Positions 8,056-16,023 of a stretch of DNA of 35,945 nucleotides are shown one piece after another. The notes below the pieces were generated by a model. It did no database searches, was not told the DNA's origin, and saw only the letters and a program-made list of their open reading frames with translations. The position numbers and the translations under genes are program-made. Source of the DNA: an uncultured SAR116 cluster alpha proteobacterium (GTDB lineage Bacteria > Pseudomonadota > Alphaproteobacteria > Puniceispirillales > Puniceispirillaceae); assembly GCA_902622515.1 (NCBI GenBank), contig CACNQE010000016.1, forward strand, positions 1 through 35,945. Direction: 5' to 3'. Position 1 is the first letter of the stretch. Every line of letters begins with the position of its first letter.

Positions 8056-8892
8056 TTATAAGTGAAGAGGCATATGTCGATTAACATCTTTATATAATAA
8101 ATATCGGAAAGGCTCTGTGCCCGCAGCATAACATGCTTGAGGACAAAAAGCTCGAAGCCACATATAATCACCCTCCTCTACCTCACGCCAATCTCCATTT
8201 AAATAATAAGCACCCCTGCCTTGGAGTACATAAAGACCATGTTCCATAACGTGTGTTTCAGCAAAGGGTATAAGGCCCCCTGGCTGAAAAGTGACAATAT
8301 TTACATGCATATCATGACGAATGTCAGTGGGATCGACGAACATACTAGTTTGCCATACTCCATCGGTATCGGGCATAGATACAGGTTTAACAGCCTCATC
8401 GGATGTAATGAATGGGGTTGGGCGTTGTATCCCTTCAATTTCATCATATCGTTTTCTTATCCAATGAAACACAGCTTTTTTATTTTTACTATTATGTAAT
8501 CGCCAAGACAAACCTGCTGGCAAGTAAGCATAATTACCAGATTGAAGCGAATGAATTGAACCGTTAAATTCTAACTCAATGGAACCATCTACAATGAATA
8601 ACACATGTTCAGAACTGATATTGTCATCTGGTCTGTCTGAACCTCCTTTTGAAGATACTTCCATGATGTAATGAGAAAAACTCTCGGAAAAACCAGTCAG
8701 TGGTCTAGCAATCACCCAGAGCCTTGTTTTTTCCCAAAACGGTAAAGAGCTGGTTACAATATCTGTCATCACAGTCCTTGGAATAAAAGCATAGGCGTTA
8801 GTGAAAATGGCTCGGTCAGCGAAACGCTCAGTTTGCGGCGGCAGACCGGCTGCTGGCAAGGCATAGCTATATTTTGATTGAACAGTTATCAC
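8056..8892 (-). CDS. allE: (S)-ureidoglycine aminohydrolase, bicupin
   Basis: 278 residues forming two cupin domains, as in E. coli YlbA/AllE. The C-terminal cupin keeps the metal-binding set: Glu212, His214 and His218 in AETHVMEHGLYVLQG, and Gln252 in CPQACYAAG. The enzyme hydrolyses (S)-ureidoglycine to ureidoglycolate and ammonia, directly before the AllA step. It lies between the allantoinase gene (34-base gap) and allA (12-base gap). The enzyme that would supply ureidoglycine, allantoate amidohydrolase, is not encoded in this window and must be elsewhere if the pathway is complete. Confidence 0.93.
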   Translation of the reverse strand: MITVQSKYSYALPAAGLPPQTERFADRAIFTNAYAFIPRTVMTDIVTSSLPFWEKTRLWVIARPLTGFSESFSHYIMEVSSKGGSDRPDDNISSEHVLFIVDGSIELEFNGSIHSLQSGNYAYLPAGLSWRLHNSKNKKAVFHWIRKRYDEIEGIQRPTPFITSDEAVKPVSMPDTDGVWQTSMFVDPTDIRHDMHVNIVTFQPGGLIPFAETHVMEHGLYVLQGRGAYYLNGDWREVEEGDYMWLRAFCPQACYAAGTEPFRYLLYKDVNRHMPLHL

Positions 8893-8926
8893 ATTAATCC
8901 TTAATCGCTTGTTTCACTATTTATAT

Positions 8927-10309
8927 TCAAATAATTTTAGATAGCTTTTCAAGAGCTATTTTTTCTATTTGACGACAACAATTTGTGAATTCGGTTGCAT
9001 AATCGTTTTGCAAGCGTTCTTTTAAGTTTTCAAGCACGTCACAATTCTTAGCATCCGTGTTTGATAATATATATTTAAAACCAAATTTTTTTGTGTATTC
9101 TAGCCCAAATGTCTTGGCTATATCCTCGTCCTTTTTAGCGATATACATTTTCATAACTGAATAGTTTTTGAACATTCCAGACTGCGACTGTAATAGTTCT
9201 TTTTTCTTTTCCAGACTAGTAGTTCTGAATATTCTGCAGAATGCGTTATGAAGTCCAATTGAAGTATTGTGAGATGGACCAAGTTCTAATTTGAAAGCTT
9301 CTTCAATAATCCAACTTCCATTTTCAAATATATCTGAGAATTTTGAGATGAAGGCTTGTTCTGAAAGGGCTGTAGCTCTTGCTTTCCATGAACCCATGTC
9401 AAATGGATATTGTGCATGCCAATAATCTGAAATATCTATCCTACGGGGACACCAAACATTTTTGAAGCCTTTTATATAAGATAAAAATTTATTAAGAGAC
9501 TCTATCCTACCAGGCCTTCCAATTAATCTGCAATGTAATCCGATAGATAGCATTTTAGGTTTCCCCTTTTCACCTTCACGATATAGAGAGTTAAAGCTAT
9601 CTTTTAAGTAGGTATAAAATTGATCGCCAGAATTAAATCCTTGTACATTGGCAAATCGCATGTCGTTTGCGTCCAAAGTATAAGGTATGATTAGATGAGG
9701 CTTGTCACGATAAAGATGCCAATATGGTAAGTCATCTGCATAGGAATCTGATACATAATCTAAAATCCCTTGTTTGCAAACAAGATCAACAGAATTTATG
9801 GACGCTCTTCCAGTATACCACCCTTTCGGAGGATTACCCGTTACGGCAGTATGAAGGTCAATTGCTTTTTTAATTTGTTCCTCTTCTTCATGCTGGCTGA
9901 GGTCTTTATGCTCAATCCATTTATAGCCATGGCTTGCAATTTCCCAATTTGCTGATTGCATAGCATATACTTGTTCAGGGCTTCTAGCTAACGCTGTAGC
10001 AATTCCATATACGGTAACGGGAATATCATATTCGGTAAATAGATCGAAAATTCTCCAAAAACCGCTTCTTGCTCCATATTCATAAATACTTTCCATATTC
10101 CAATGGCGCTGATGTGGCCATGGTACAGCATTGATAATTTCAGATAGAAATCCTTCTGATTGAGTATCACCATGCAACAAACAATTCTCGCCACCTTCTT
10201 CATAATTTAAAACAAATTGAACAGCAATTTTTGCATTATTTGGCCATTTAATTTGTTTTGGTTGACAAAAATTTCCGCTTAAGTCACGAGGATATCTTTT
10301 AGGGTTCAT
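8927..10309 (-). CDS. puuE: Allantoinase (PuuE, polysaccharide-deacetylase fold) fused to a degenerate OHCU-decarboxylase domain
   Basis: 460 residues. Residues 1 to about 305 match the metal-independent allantoinase PuuE almost segment for segment: YPRDLSG, AVQFVLNYEEGGEN, NMESIYEYGARSGFWR, WEIASHGYKWIEHKD, GWYTGRASINS, DSYADDLPYW, HLIIPYTLDANDMRF and SIGLHCRLIGRPGR. This enzyme opens allantoin to allantoate. Residues from about 313 to 460 align with OHCU decarboxylase (UraD) at both ends, but the centre is eroded. The catalytic HP of the HPDLA-like motif reads QS, and the stretch with the SxxEQ motif is shortened by roughly ten residues. That half is therefore probably not an active decarboxylase. 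It is the first gene of the - strand ureide group, after a 333-base divergent gap. Confidence 0.88.
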   Translation of the reverse strand: MNPKRYPRDLSGNFCQPKQIKWPNNAKIAVQFVLNYEEGGENCLLHGDTQSEGFLSEIINAVPWPHQRHWNMESIYEYGARSGFWRIFDLFTEYDIPVTVYGIATALARSPEQVYAMQSANWEIASHGYKWIEHKDLSQHEEEEQIKKAIDLHTAVTGNPPKGWYTGRASINSVDLVCKQGILDYVSDSYADDLPYWHLYRDKPHLIIPYTLDANDMRFANVQGFNSGDQFYTYLKDSFNSLYREGEKGKPKMLSIGLHCRLIGRPGRIESLNKFLSYIKGFKNVWCPRRIDISDYWHAQYPFDMGSWKARATALSEQAFISKFSDIFENGSWIIEEAFKLELGPSHNTSIGLHNAFCRIFRTTSLEKKKELLQSQSGMFKNYSVMKMYIAKKDEDIAKTFGLEYTKKFGFKYILSNTDAKNCDVLENLKERLQNDYATEFTNCCRQIEKIALEKLSKII

Positions 10310-10522
10310 TTTTTTTCTTTCATTTTTCTTAAAATATTATAACAAAAGAAAGTCTCTAATTTAACAGAATAGTTTACAAAGGCTCTAAAAAGTTTTTTCA
10401 TTTTTATTCTTAATTTTGGCCACTTAATAGAATTTTTACTATTGATATTTAATGTCCTTTTTCGACCCATTTAACAGCTTCTTAGGTTAGCCATCTTAAA
10501 TCATTAGCTGAATGCTCAGTAG

Positions 10523-10538
10523 TGCAAAAAAGTTTGCA
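10523..10538. promoter_or_regulatory. Palindrome TGCAAA-N4-TTTGCA upstream of ureD
   Basis: TGCAAAAAAGTTTGCA is a perfect inverted repeat with 6-base arms and a 4-base spacer, 105 bases before the ureD start. Its layout equals the core of the TTTGCAAA-N4-TTTGCAAA element I recall for the ScfR-family regulator PccR of Rhodobacter (13 of 16 defined positions match). An ScfR-type regulator is encoded near the right end of this window. The symmetry is seen directly; the link to that regulator is inference. Confidence 0.45.
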
Positions 10539-10570
10539 TAGTAATGTAAAAAAATACCTTTTTACTATTA

Positions 10571-10591
10571 TAATGCAATGATATTACATTA
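10571..10591. promoter_or_regulatory. Imperfect palindrome (TAATGCAAT-N3-ATTACATTA) near ureD
   Basis: Nine-base arms separated by three bases, with one mismatched pair. It lies 52-72 bases before the ureD start and overlaps the AT-rich hexamers most likely to serve as a -10 region. This is the position expected of a repressor site. It shares the ATGYAA/TTRCAT half-site with sequence at 10534-10549. Confidence 0.35.
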
Positions 10592-10642
10592 TAATATAGC
10601 GATTTAAGAGAAAATTTATGTTTACATATTGGCTGGCTTGAG

Positions 10643-11452
10643 ATGGAAGGTATAACACCGCAAGATTGTATTCAACGAGCAAAAGGCCAAATTTCCTTCA
10701 AAGTGAGTGGGTCTAGAATTGAAAAGCTCTATCAATCTGGCTGTAGCAAATTACTTTTACCAAAAACATATGGAGAAATGAAAGAGGCAGTAATGCTTAA
10801 TACAGCTGGGGGAGTTACAGGGGGAGATATGATAGATGTAAAGATTAACGCATCTGATTGTAATCTTGCTGTAACCAGTCAGACTGCTGAAAGATTCTAC
10901 CAAAGTAATATGCACCCAGCATTGATATCAATTGATTTAAAAATTGATAACAAAACCAATTTTCATTGGTTGCCTCAAGAAACGATTATCTTTGAAGGTG
11001 CAGCAGTAGATCGAAAAATAACACTAAATATGTCATCTGATAGTCATTGCTTGTTAGCAGAGACGTTTGTTCTTGGCCGAGAAGCAATGGGCGAAAATAT
11101 TCAACAATGTCATTTTACTGATCAATGGCGTTTGTATATTGATGGTAAGCTTTTTCACTCAGAGTCAATCAGAATGATTGGGGATGTAGAAAAGCTTCTA
11201 CATTCAAATGCTAGTGCAAATGGGGCTAGAATAATATCGACAATTATTTGCGCTGGACCAAATACTGAAAAGCTCAAACCGATTGTCGAGAAAAACTTAG
11301 CATCAATGAATTCAAATTGTGCCTGTAGTTTTTTTAATAAAAAGATGATTATAAGGCTTTTAAGCTTGAATGGTGCATCTGGAAGAGCTGAACTAAATCA
11401 AATGCTAATAGCGCTTCGAAAGCAGCCGATGCCTCGGGTGTGGCAGCAATAA
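10643..11452 (+). CDS. ureD: Urease accessory protein UreD
   Basis: 269 residues, typical for UreD/UreH. It shows the family segments LLLPKTYG, EAVMLNTAGGVTGGD, TSQTAERFYQS and WLPQETIIFEGA. UreD binds the urease apoprotein and, with UreF and UreG, forms the complex that inserts nickel. It is the first gene of the ureDABCEFG operon, 16 bases before ureA. The ATG at 10643 has only a weak ribosome-binding site; no better start is available, since an upstream ATG runs into a stop after seven codons. Confidence 0.93.
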   Translation: MEGITPQDCIQRAKGQISFKVSGSRIEKLYQSGCSKLLLPKTYGEMKEAVMLNTAGGVTGGDMIDVKINASDCNLAVTSQTAERFYQSNMHPALISIDLKIDNKTNFHWLPQETIIFEGAAVDRKITLNMSSDSHCLLAETFVLGREAMGENIQQCHFTDQWRLYIDGKLFHSESIRMIGDVEKLLHSNASANGARIISTIICAGPNTEKLKPIVEKNLASMNSNCACSFFNKKMIIRLLSLNGASGRAELNQMLIALRKQPMPRVWQQ

Positions 11453-11468
11453 GTAAAGGGAGGACAAT

Positions 11469-11771
11469 GTGAAACTCAATCCAAGAGAAAAAGACAAGTT
11501 GCTTGTCTCTGTAGCAGCAATGGTGGCTCGCAATCGAAAACAAAGAGGTGTTAAGCTGAATTATCCAGAGGCTGTAGCACTGATTACAGACTTTGTGGTG
11601 GAGGGGGCACGTGATGGCCGAAGCGTAGCAGACCTTATGGCAGCTGGTGCAGAAGTTGTAACGCGTGACGAGTGTATGGATGGAATTGCAGAGATGATAC
11701 ATGATGTTCAAGTCGAGGCTACATTTCCAGACGGAACTAAGCTGGTAACTGTCCATCATCCAATTCGATAG
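11469..11771 (+). CDS. ureA: Urease gamma subunit
   Basis: 100 residues, the standard gamma-subunit length. It begins [13 protein letters not shown] and ends with [10 protein letters not shown], both characteristic. The start is GTG at 11469, preceded by AGGGAGG at about six bases. An ATG overlapping it by one base is out of frame and meets a stop at once. It forms the (alpha-beta-gamma)3 urease core with UreB and UreC in the cytoplasm. The ureB gene follows after 12 bases. Confidence 0.97.
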   Translation: MKLNPREKDKLLVSVAAMVARNRKQRGVKLNYPEAVALITDFVVEGARDGRSVADLMAAGAEVVTRDECMDGIAEMIHDVQVEATFPDGTKLVTVHHPIR

Positions 11772-11783
11772 GGGGAGATATTT

Positions 11784-12089
11784 ATGATTCCAGGTGAAGT
11801 AATAACATCAGACGAAGATATAATACTAAATTCAGATAGAAAATCTGTTAGGATTGTGGTTGCAAACTCTGGCGATAGGCCCATCCAAGTAGGCAGCCAT
11901 TATCATTTTTTTGAAACTAATTCAGCCCTCGTTTTTGATAGGCAAAAATCCAGAGGAATGCGACTTGATATCGCAGCTGGCACAGCGGTGAGATTTGAGC
12001 CAGGACAAGAGCGAGAAGTGCAGCTTATTCCGTTTTCTGGAAATAAGGCTATTTTTGGATTTAATCAAAAAGTTATGGGAGCATTATAA
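11784..12089 (+). CDS. ureB: Urease beta subunit
   Basis: 101 residues starting [13 protein letters not shown], with the family segments [11 protein letters not shown] and [19 protein letters not shown] ribosome-binding site (GGGGGAG) precedes the ATG. The last base of its stop codon is the first base of the ureC start codon, so translation is probably coupled. It is a structural subunit holding the catalytic alpha subunit; it has no active-site residues of its own. Confidence 0.97.
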   Translation: MIPGEVITSDEDIILNSDRKSVRIVVANSGDRPIQVGSHYHFFETNSALVFDRQKSRGMRLDIAAGTAVRFEPGQEREVQLIPFSGNKAIFGFNQKVMGAL

Positions 12090-13798
12090 TGCCAGTCTCT
12101 TTTTCACGAAAAATTTATGCAGATATGTATGGACCTACAACGGGTGATAAAGTTCGTCTGGCTGATACCGAATTATTTATCGAAGTTGAAAAAGACCTTA
12201 CAAAATATGGTGATGAAGTAAAATTTGGTGGTGGTAAGGTTATACGGGATGGGATGGGACAATCACAGGTGTCGAGAGAAGATGGTGCTGTAGATACAGT
12301 TATAACCAATGCATTAATTGTAGATATAACCGGCATTTATAAAGCGGATATTGGCATAAAAGATGGATTAATTCATGCAATTGGAAAAGCAGGGAACCCT
12401 GATACACAGGAATCCGTAGATATTATTATTGGCCCATCGACAGAAGCGATTGCGGGTGAGGGTCATATTGTAACCGCTGGTGGTTTTGACAGCCATATTC
12501 ATTTTATTTGTCCTCAACAGATTGATGATGCTTTGCATTCTGGGTTGACTACTATGCTTGGGGGAGGCACTGGTCCGGCTCATGGAACTCTTGCAACAAC
12601 TTGCACCCCTGGCGCGTGGCATATTTCAAGAATGCTTCAGTCAGCGGATAGTTTTGCTATGAATTTAGCATTTGCAGGAAAAGGCAATGCTTCGGTGCCA
12701 GTTCCACTTGAAGAGCAAATAAACGCAGGTGCATGTGCACTTAAACTTCATGAGGATTGGGGGACAACACCGGCTGCGATTGATAATTGTCTTAGCGTAG
12801 CAGATGCGATGGATGTTCAGGTAATGATCCATACAGATACTCTCAATGAGAGTGGGTTTGTTGAGAATACAGTTTCAGCGATGAAAGGCCGTACTATCCA
12901 CGCCTTTCATACAGAGGGTGCTGGCGGTGGACATGCACCTGATATTATTAAGATTTGTGGTGAGAAACACGTGATTCCATCTTCAACAAATCCTACTCGA
13001 CCTTATACAGTGAATACACTTGAAGAACATCTTGATATGTTAATGGTTTGTCATCATCTTGATAGGTCTATTCCCGAAGATGTTGCATTTGCAGAGAGTC
13101 GCATTCGAAAAGAAACAATTGCTGCAGAAGATATTTTGCATGATATGGGCGCATTTTCTATCATTGCTTCTGATAGTCAGGCCATGGGAAGGGTTGGTGA
13201 AGTTATAACACGAACTTGGCAGACAGCTCACAAAATGAAAGTACAGCGTGGACGTCTCTCAAATGAGGTTGGAGAAAATGATAACTTAAGAGTAAAAAGA
13301 TATATCGCTAAATACACGATTAATCCTGCTATATGTCATGGCATTTCAGATCATATAGGTAGTATAGTTGTTGGTAAGCGTGCAGATGTAGTTATTTGGG
13401 ATCCAGCCTTTTTTGGTGTTAAACCTGAAATGGTTCTTCTTGGTGGAAGCATTGCTGTAGCGCAAATGGGAGACCCAAATGCGTCTATTCCGACTCCACA
13501 ACCTGTTTACACGCGGCCAATGTTTGCATCATTTGGCCGTTCTGTTGAACAATCGGCTGTTTGTTTTGTAAGTAAAACAGCTCAGGAAAAAAATATTGGC
13601 CTTGAGTTGGGACTAGCAAAGCAAACTAAAGCTGTAGAAAACACAAGGTCCATCTCAAAGGAAGATATGGTGCTAAATAATCACCTCCCAGAAATAGAAG
13701 TGCATCCAGAAACTTATGAAGTTCGAGCTGATGGGGAACTTCTGACGTGTGAGCCCGCACAAGAATTGCCGATGGCGCAACGCTACTTTTTATTTTAG
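12089..13798 (+). CDS. ureC: Urease alpha (catalytic) subunit
   Basis: 569 residues, full length. All nickel and catalytic residues are present, offset by two from Klebsiella urease: His136 and His138 (DSHIHF), the carbamylated Lys219 and His221 (LKLHEDWG), His248 (HTDTLNES), His274 (HAFHTEG), the flap Cys321 and His322 (MVCHHL) and Asp362 (ASDSQAMGR). The enzyme hydrolyses urea to ammonia and carbamate in the cytoplasm. Because the active site is intact and the accessory genes ureD, E, F and G are all alongside, a functional enzyme is expected. Nickel uptake genes are not in the window. Confidence 0.98.
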   Translation: MPVSFSRKIYADMYGPTTGDKVRLADTELFIEVEKDLTKYGDEVKFGGGKVIRDGMGQSQVSREDGAVDTVITNALIVDITGIYKADIGIKDGLIHAIGKAGNPDTQESVDIIIGPSTEAIAGEGHIVTAGGFDSHIHFICPQQIDDALHSGLTTMLGGGTGPAHGTLATTCTPGAWHISRMLQSADSFAMNLAFAGKGNASVPVPLEEQINAGACALKLHEDWGTTPAAIDNCLSVADAMDVQVMIHTDTLNESGFVENTVSAMKGRTIHAFHTEGAGGGHAPDIIKICGEKHVIPSSTNPTRPYTVNTLEEHLDMLMVCHHLDRSIPEDVAFAESRIRKETIAAEDILHDMGAFSIIASDSQAMGRVGEVITRTWQTAHKMKVQRGRLSNEVGENDNLRVKRYIAKYTINPAICHGISDHIGSIVVGKRADVVIWDPAFFGVKPEMVLLGGSIAVAQMGDPNASIPTPQPVYTRPMFASFGRSVEQSAVCFVSKTAQEKNIGLELGLAKQTKAVENTRSISKEDMVLNNHLPEIEVHPETYEVRADGELLTCEPAQELPMAQRYFLF

Positions 13799-13814
13799 TT
13801 CAAAGGGGAATTTT

Positions 13815-14303
13815 ATGATGCATATCTCACAAAAAATCCTACATAATATTGAAAAAGCAAGTGCAACTGATACAATTACTCTAGATTATGAAGGTAGGTT
13901 CTTAAGACGTAAAAGATTAATATCAGATAAGGGAGTAGCTTTCTTAGTAGAACTCCCAGAAGTGCGATCAGTATCTGCAACTGATGGATTTGTTCTAGAC
14001 GATGGGCGCATTATTGCAATACATCCTAAGCCTGAACCTATTATGAAAATAACGTCTACTAATCTTGCCCGTGTTGCTTGGCATATTGGGAATAGGCATA
14101 CACCATGCCAAATTCAAACCGATCATTTGCTTATACAGCAAGACCATGTACTTGAAAATATGTTGCTGTTATTGGGTGCAAACATCGAAAAATTAGAAGC
14201 AGCATTCACACCTGAAGGGGGTGCCTATGGTCATGGGAGAACACATAGTCATGACCATAATTCATCAGAAACCTCACTCACACAGTCTAATCATCATCAC
14301 TGA
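13815..14303 (+). CDS. ureE: Urease accessory protein UreE (nickel metallochaperone)
   Basis: About 162 residues from the ATG at 13815, which follows a purine-rich GGGGAA; an in-frame start further upstream lies inside ureC and is unlikely. The C-terminal tail is histidine-rich (HGRTHSHDH ... HHH), as in many UreE proteins, and would bind Ni2+ for delivery to the UreDFG complex. The body shows the family's VAWHIGNRHTPCQ and RQDHVLE-like (QQDHVLENML) segments, the former carrying conserved residues of the metal-binding domain. Confidence 0.95.
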   Translation: MMHISQKILHNIEKASATDTITLDYEGRFLRRKRLISDKGVAFLVELPEVRSVSATDGFVLDDGRIIAIHPKPEPIMKITSTNLARVAWHIGNRHTPCQIQTDHLLIQQDHVLENMLLLLGANIEKLEAAFTPEGGAYGHGRTHSHDHNSSETSLTQSNHHH

Positions 14304-14320
14304 TAGATAGGCCTTGAAAC

Positions 14321-14953
14321 ATGCTATATCGTGATATGATGGTTCTTCAGGCTTGGTTTTCACCAGCATTTCCCATTGGCGCGTTTAGCTATTCTCATGG
14401 ACTGGAAACTGCTATTCAGGAAGGTTTGGTGTCAGAAAAAGCGAGTTTAACAAGGTGGATTAGTTATTTACTGACTGATGGGTCAGGCTGGAATGATAGT
14501 TTGTTTTTAAAAGCTGCCTATGAAAAAAGTGAAGGCGCCAATGATCTATGTATTTCTTTTTGTTCAAGCGAAGAGAGATATAAAGAAACAATTGAGTTAG
14601 GCGCTGCTTTTACACGAAGTGTTAATTCGAGCTATAAGATGAAGTTAGAACATGGCCTTGCTTATCCAGTTGCGGTTGGGTTGGCTGCAAGAGAATATAA
14701 TCTAGACCTGCAACTAACGATACAAAGCTATCTTCAGGCATTTGCAGCAAACTTGATTTCTGTTGGGGTGCGAACAATTCCCATAGGACAGCAGGCAGGT
14801 CAGGATTGTTTGGCAAGTCTTTTAACAGTAATTGAGCATATGAAAAATGACTTAATTAAAGCAGATCTTAAGTGGTTAGGGAGTGCAACATTTATGTCAG
14901 AGGTGATGTCAATGAAGCACGAAAAAGCAAATCCAAGGATATATCGAACATGA
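14321..14953 (+). CDS. ureF: Urease accessory protein UreF
   Basis: 210 residues, slightly short for UreF but with the hallmark N-terminal segment [19 protein letters not shown] and the C-terminal [17 protein letters not shown] segment. UreF acts with UreD as the scaffold that recruits UreG and is thought to gate its GTPase activity. Its stop codon overlaps the ureG start in an ATGA arrangement, indicating coupled translation. Confidence 0.95.
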   Translation: MLYRDMMVLQAWFSPAFPIGAFSYSHGLETAIQEGLVSEKASLTRWISYLLTDGSGWNDSLFLKAAYEKSEGANDLCISFCSSEERYKETIELGAAFTRSVNSSYKMKLEHGLAYPVAVGLAAREYNLDLQLTIQSYLQAFAANLISVGVRTIPIGQQAGQDCLASLLTVIEHMKNDLIKADLKWLGSATFMSEVMSMKHEKANPRIYRT

Positions 14954-15573
14954 TAAGAGATAAATTGAAATATGGTCCATTGCGTGTTGGCATAGGAGGC
15001 CCAGTTGGTGCTGGTAAGACAAGCATGACGGAAGCATTGTGCAAAAGACTTGCATCAGATATTTCTATGGGCGTCATTACCAATGACATTTATACTAAAG
15101 AAGATGCTGATTATCTTATTCGTTCACAGGTTTTATCATCTGATAGAATTTGTGGTGTTGAAACAGGTGGTTGTCCTCATACGGCTATTCGAGAGGATGC
15201 GTCTGTTAATCTAGCCGCGATGGATGAGTTGAAGGAACGTTTTCCAGATTTAGAAATGATATTATTAGAGTCTGGAGGGGATAATCTGGCAGCGACATTT
15301 AGCCCAGAGCTTGTTGACCTTACCATTTATGTAATTGATGTTTGTATGGGTGCGGATATTCCGCGAAAAAAGGGTCCCGCACTAATGAAATCAGACATGT
15401 TAGTTGTGAATAAAATCGAGCTTGCAGAGTATGTAAATGTTGATCTTGATCAAATGCGCAGAGATACAAGGCAAAATAGAGGCAAACTCCCGTTTATTTT
15501 TGGTTCAATGAGAAAAGGAATAGGGATATCTGAGCTTGTTGATTTCTTGAAAATTGAGGGAGGATTGAGCTAA
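14950..15573 (+). CDS. ureG: Urease accessory GTPase UreG
   Basis: 207 residues from ATG at 14950 ([17 protein letters not shown]). It has the P-loop [10 protein letters not shown], the nickel-binding Cys-Pro-His motif ([13 protein letters not shown]), [17 protein letters not shown], and the guanine-specificity segment VVNKIELA. UreG dimerises on nickel and GTP and powers metallocentre assembly. A longer reading frame begins inside ureF, but the overlapping ATGA start matches the normal UreG N terminus. It is the last gene of the operon. Only a weak palindrome (TAAGAATTCTTA, 15581-15592) followed by T-rich sequence could serve as terminator. Confidence 0.97.
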   Translation: MIRDKLKYGPLRVGIGGPVGAGKTSMTEALCKRLASDISMGVITNDIYTKEDADYLIRSQVLSSDRICGVETGGCPHTAIREDASVNLAAMDELKERFPDLEMILLESGGDNLAATFSPELVDLTIYVIDVCMGADIPRKKGPALMKSDMLVVNKIELAEYVNVDLDQMRRDTRQNRGKLPFIFGSMRKGIGISELVDFLKIEGGLS

Positions 15574-15608
15574 TTTCAACTAAGAATTCTTATATCTGTT
15601 TTATTTTA

Positions 15609-16022
15609 TTATTTGGTGTTAACCTGAAAAGCTGTTTTTTTTGCTTTGTTCCAATATTTAAAAAAACGTGTGAAATTAAAATTATCATCGATATGTACAA
15701 ATGCATTAGGATATACGAATTCGAGCTCAAACTCCACGGAAATCTCTCTTATTAATCGTCTCAACTCAAGGTCAGAGGTGTAAGGCGTTATAACCTTTTT
15801 TGGGGCGATTTCTTTCACGATATCTAATGTTTTTCCATGAACAATTTCAACGGGCATTGTAGTTAGAGTTTCATATATGAATACGAGCCTTTTTAAAGAG
15901 TAATTTCTTTTTTTGAAATAGGCGTCATCCCAAATAAATAATGCTCTTGAGTTAGGTGCCATTCTAGAAAATATCGGCTGGTTATCTCCGAGTCCTTTTT
16001 CATGTATATACAGTAATTGCAT
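15609..16022 (-). CDS. Photolyase-like alpha/beta (antenna-domain) protein, stand-alone
   Basis: 137 residues from the ATG at 16022, which lies one base past the stop of the FAD-domain gene. A longer frame starts inside that gene and is less likely. The sequence resembles the N-terminal alpha/beta domain of DNA photolyases: MQLLYIHEKGLGDNQPIF at the start, ALFIWDDAYF, then SLKRLVFIYETLTTMPVEIVHGK, where photolyases read the strand-helix unit before the inter-domain linker. No FAD-binding domain follows; that part is encoded separately just upstream. I infer that the two proteins together form a split photolyase. Similarity is judged by eye and is moderate. Confidence 0.6.
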   Translation of the reverse strand: MQLLYIHEKGLGDNQPIFSRMAPNSRALFIWDDAYFKKRNYSLKRLVFIYETLTTMPVEIVHGKTLDIVKEIAPKKVITPYTSDLELRRLIREISVEFELEFVYPNAFVHIDDNFNFTRFFKYWNKAKKTAFQVNTK

Positions 16023-16023
16023 T

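Larger units (their letters stand above)
10310..10642. other. 333-base divergent intergenic region between the ureide and urease operons
   Basis: The longest gene-free stretch in the window. It is AT-rich, with no plausible ORF or RNA gene. It must contain the promoters of the allantoinase gene (leftward) and of ureD (rightward). TATAAT hexamers occur at 10569-10574 and 10590-10595, but neither has a convincing -35 element at normal spacing, so no promoter is called. Two inverted repeats (10523-10538 and 10571-10591) lie close to ureD and are listed separately. Confidence 0.7.

Noticed and set aside
10569-10595. TATAAT hexamers as promoter for ureD
   Set aside because: No acceptable -35 element at 16-18 bases; such hexamers are frequent in AT-rich gaps.
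13749-13814. Longer N terminus for ureE overlapping ureC
   Set aside because: The extension lies inside ureC and is unlike UreE; the ATG at 13815 follows a purine-rich ribosome-binding region.
14872-14949. Longer N terminus for ureG beginning inside ureF
   Set aside because: The ATG at 14950 gives the normal UreG N terminus and an ATGA overlap with ureF; the extension has no family similarity.
15581-15592. TAAGAATTCTTA as terminator after ureG
   Set aside because: The stem is short and AT-rich with almost no loop; too weak to call.
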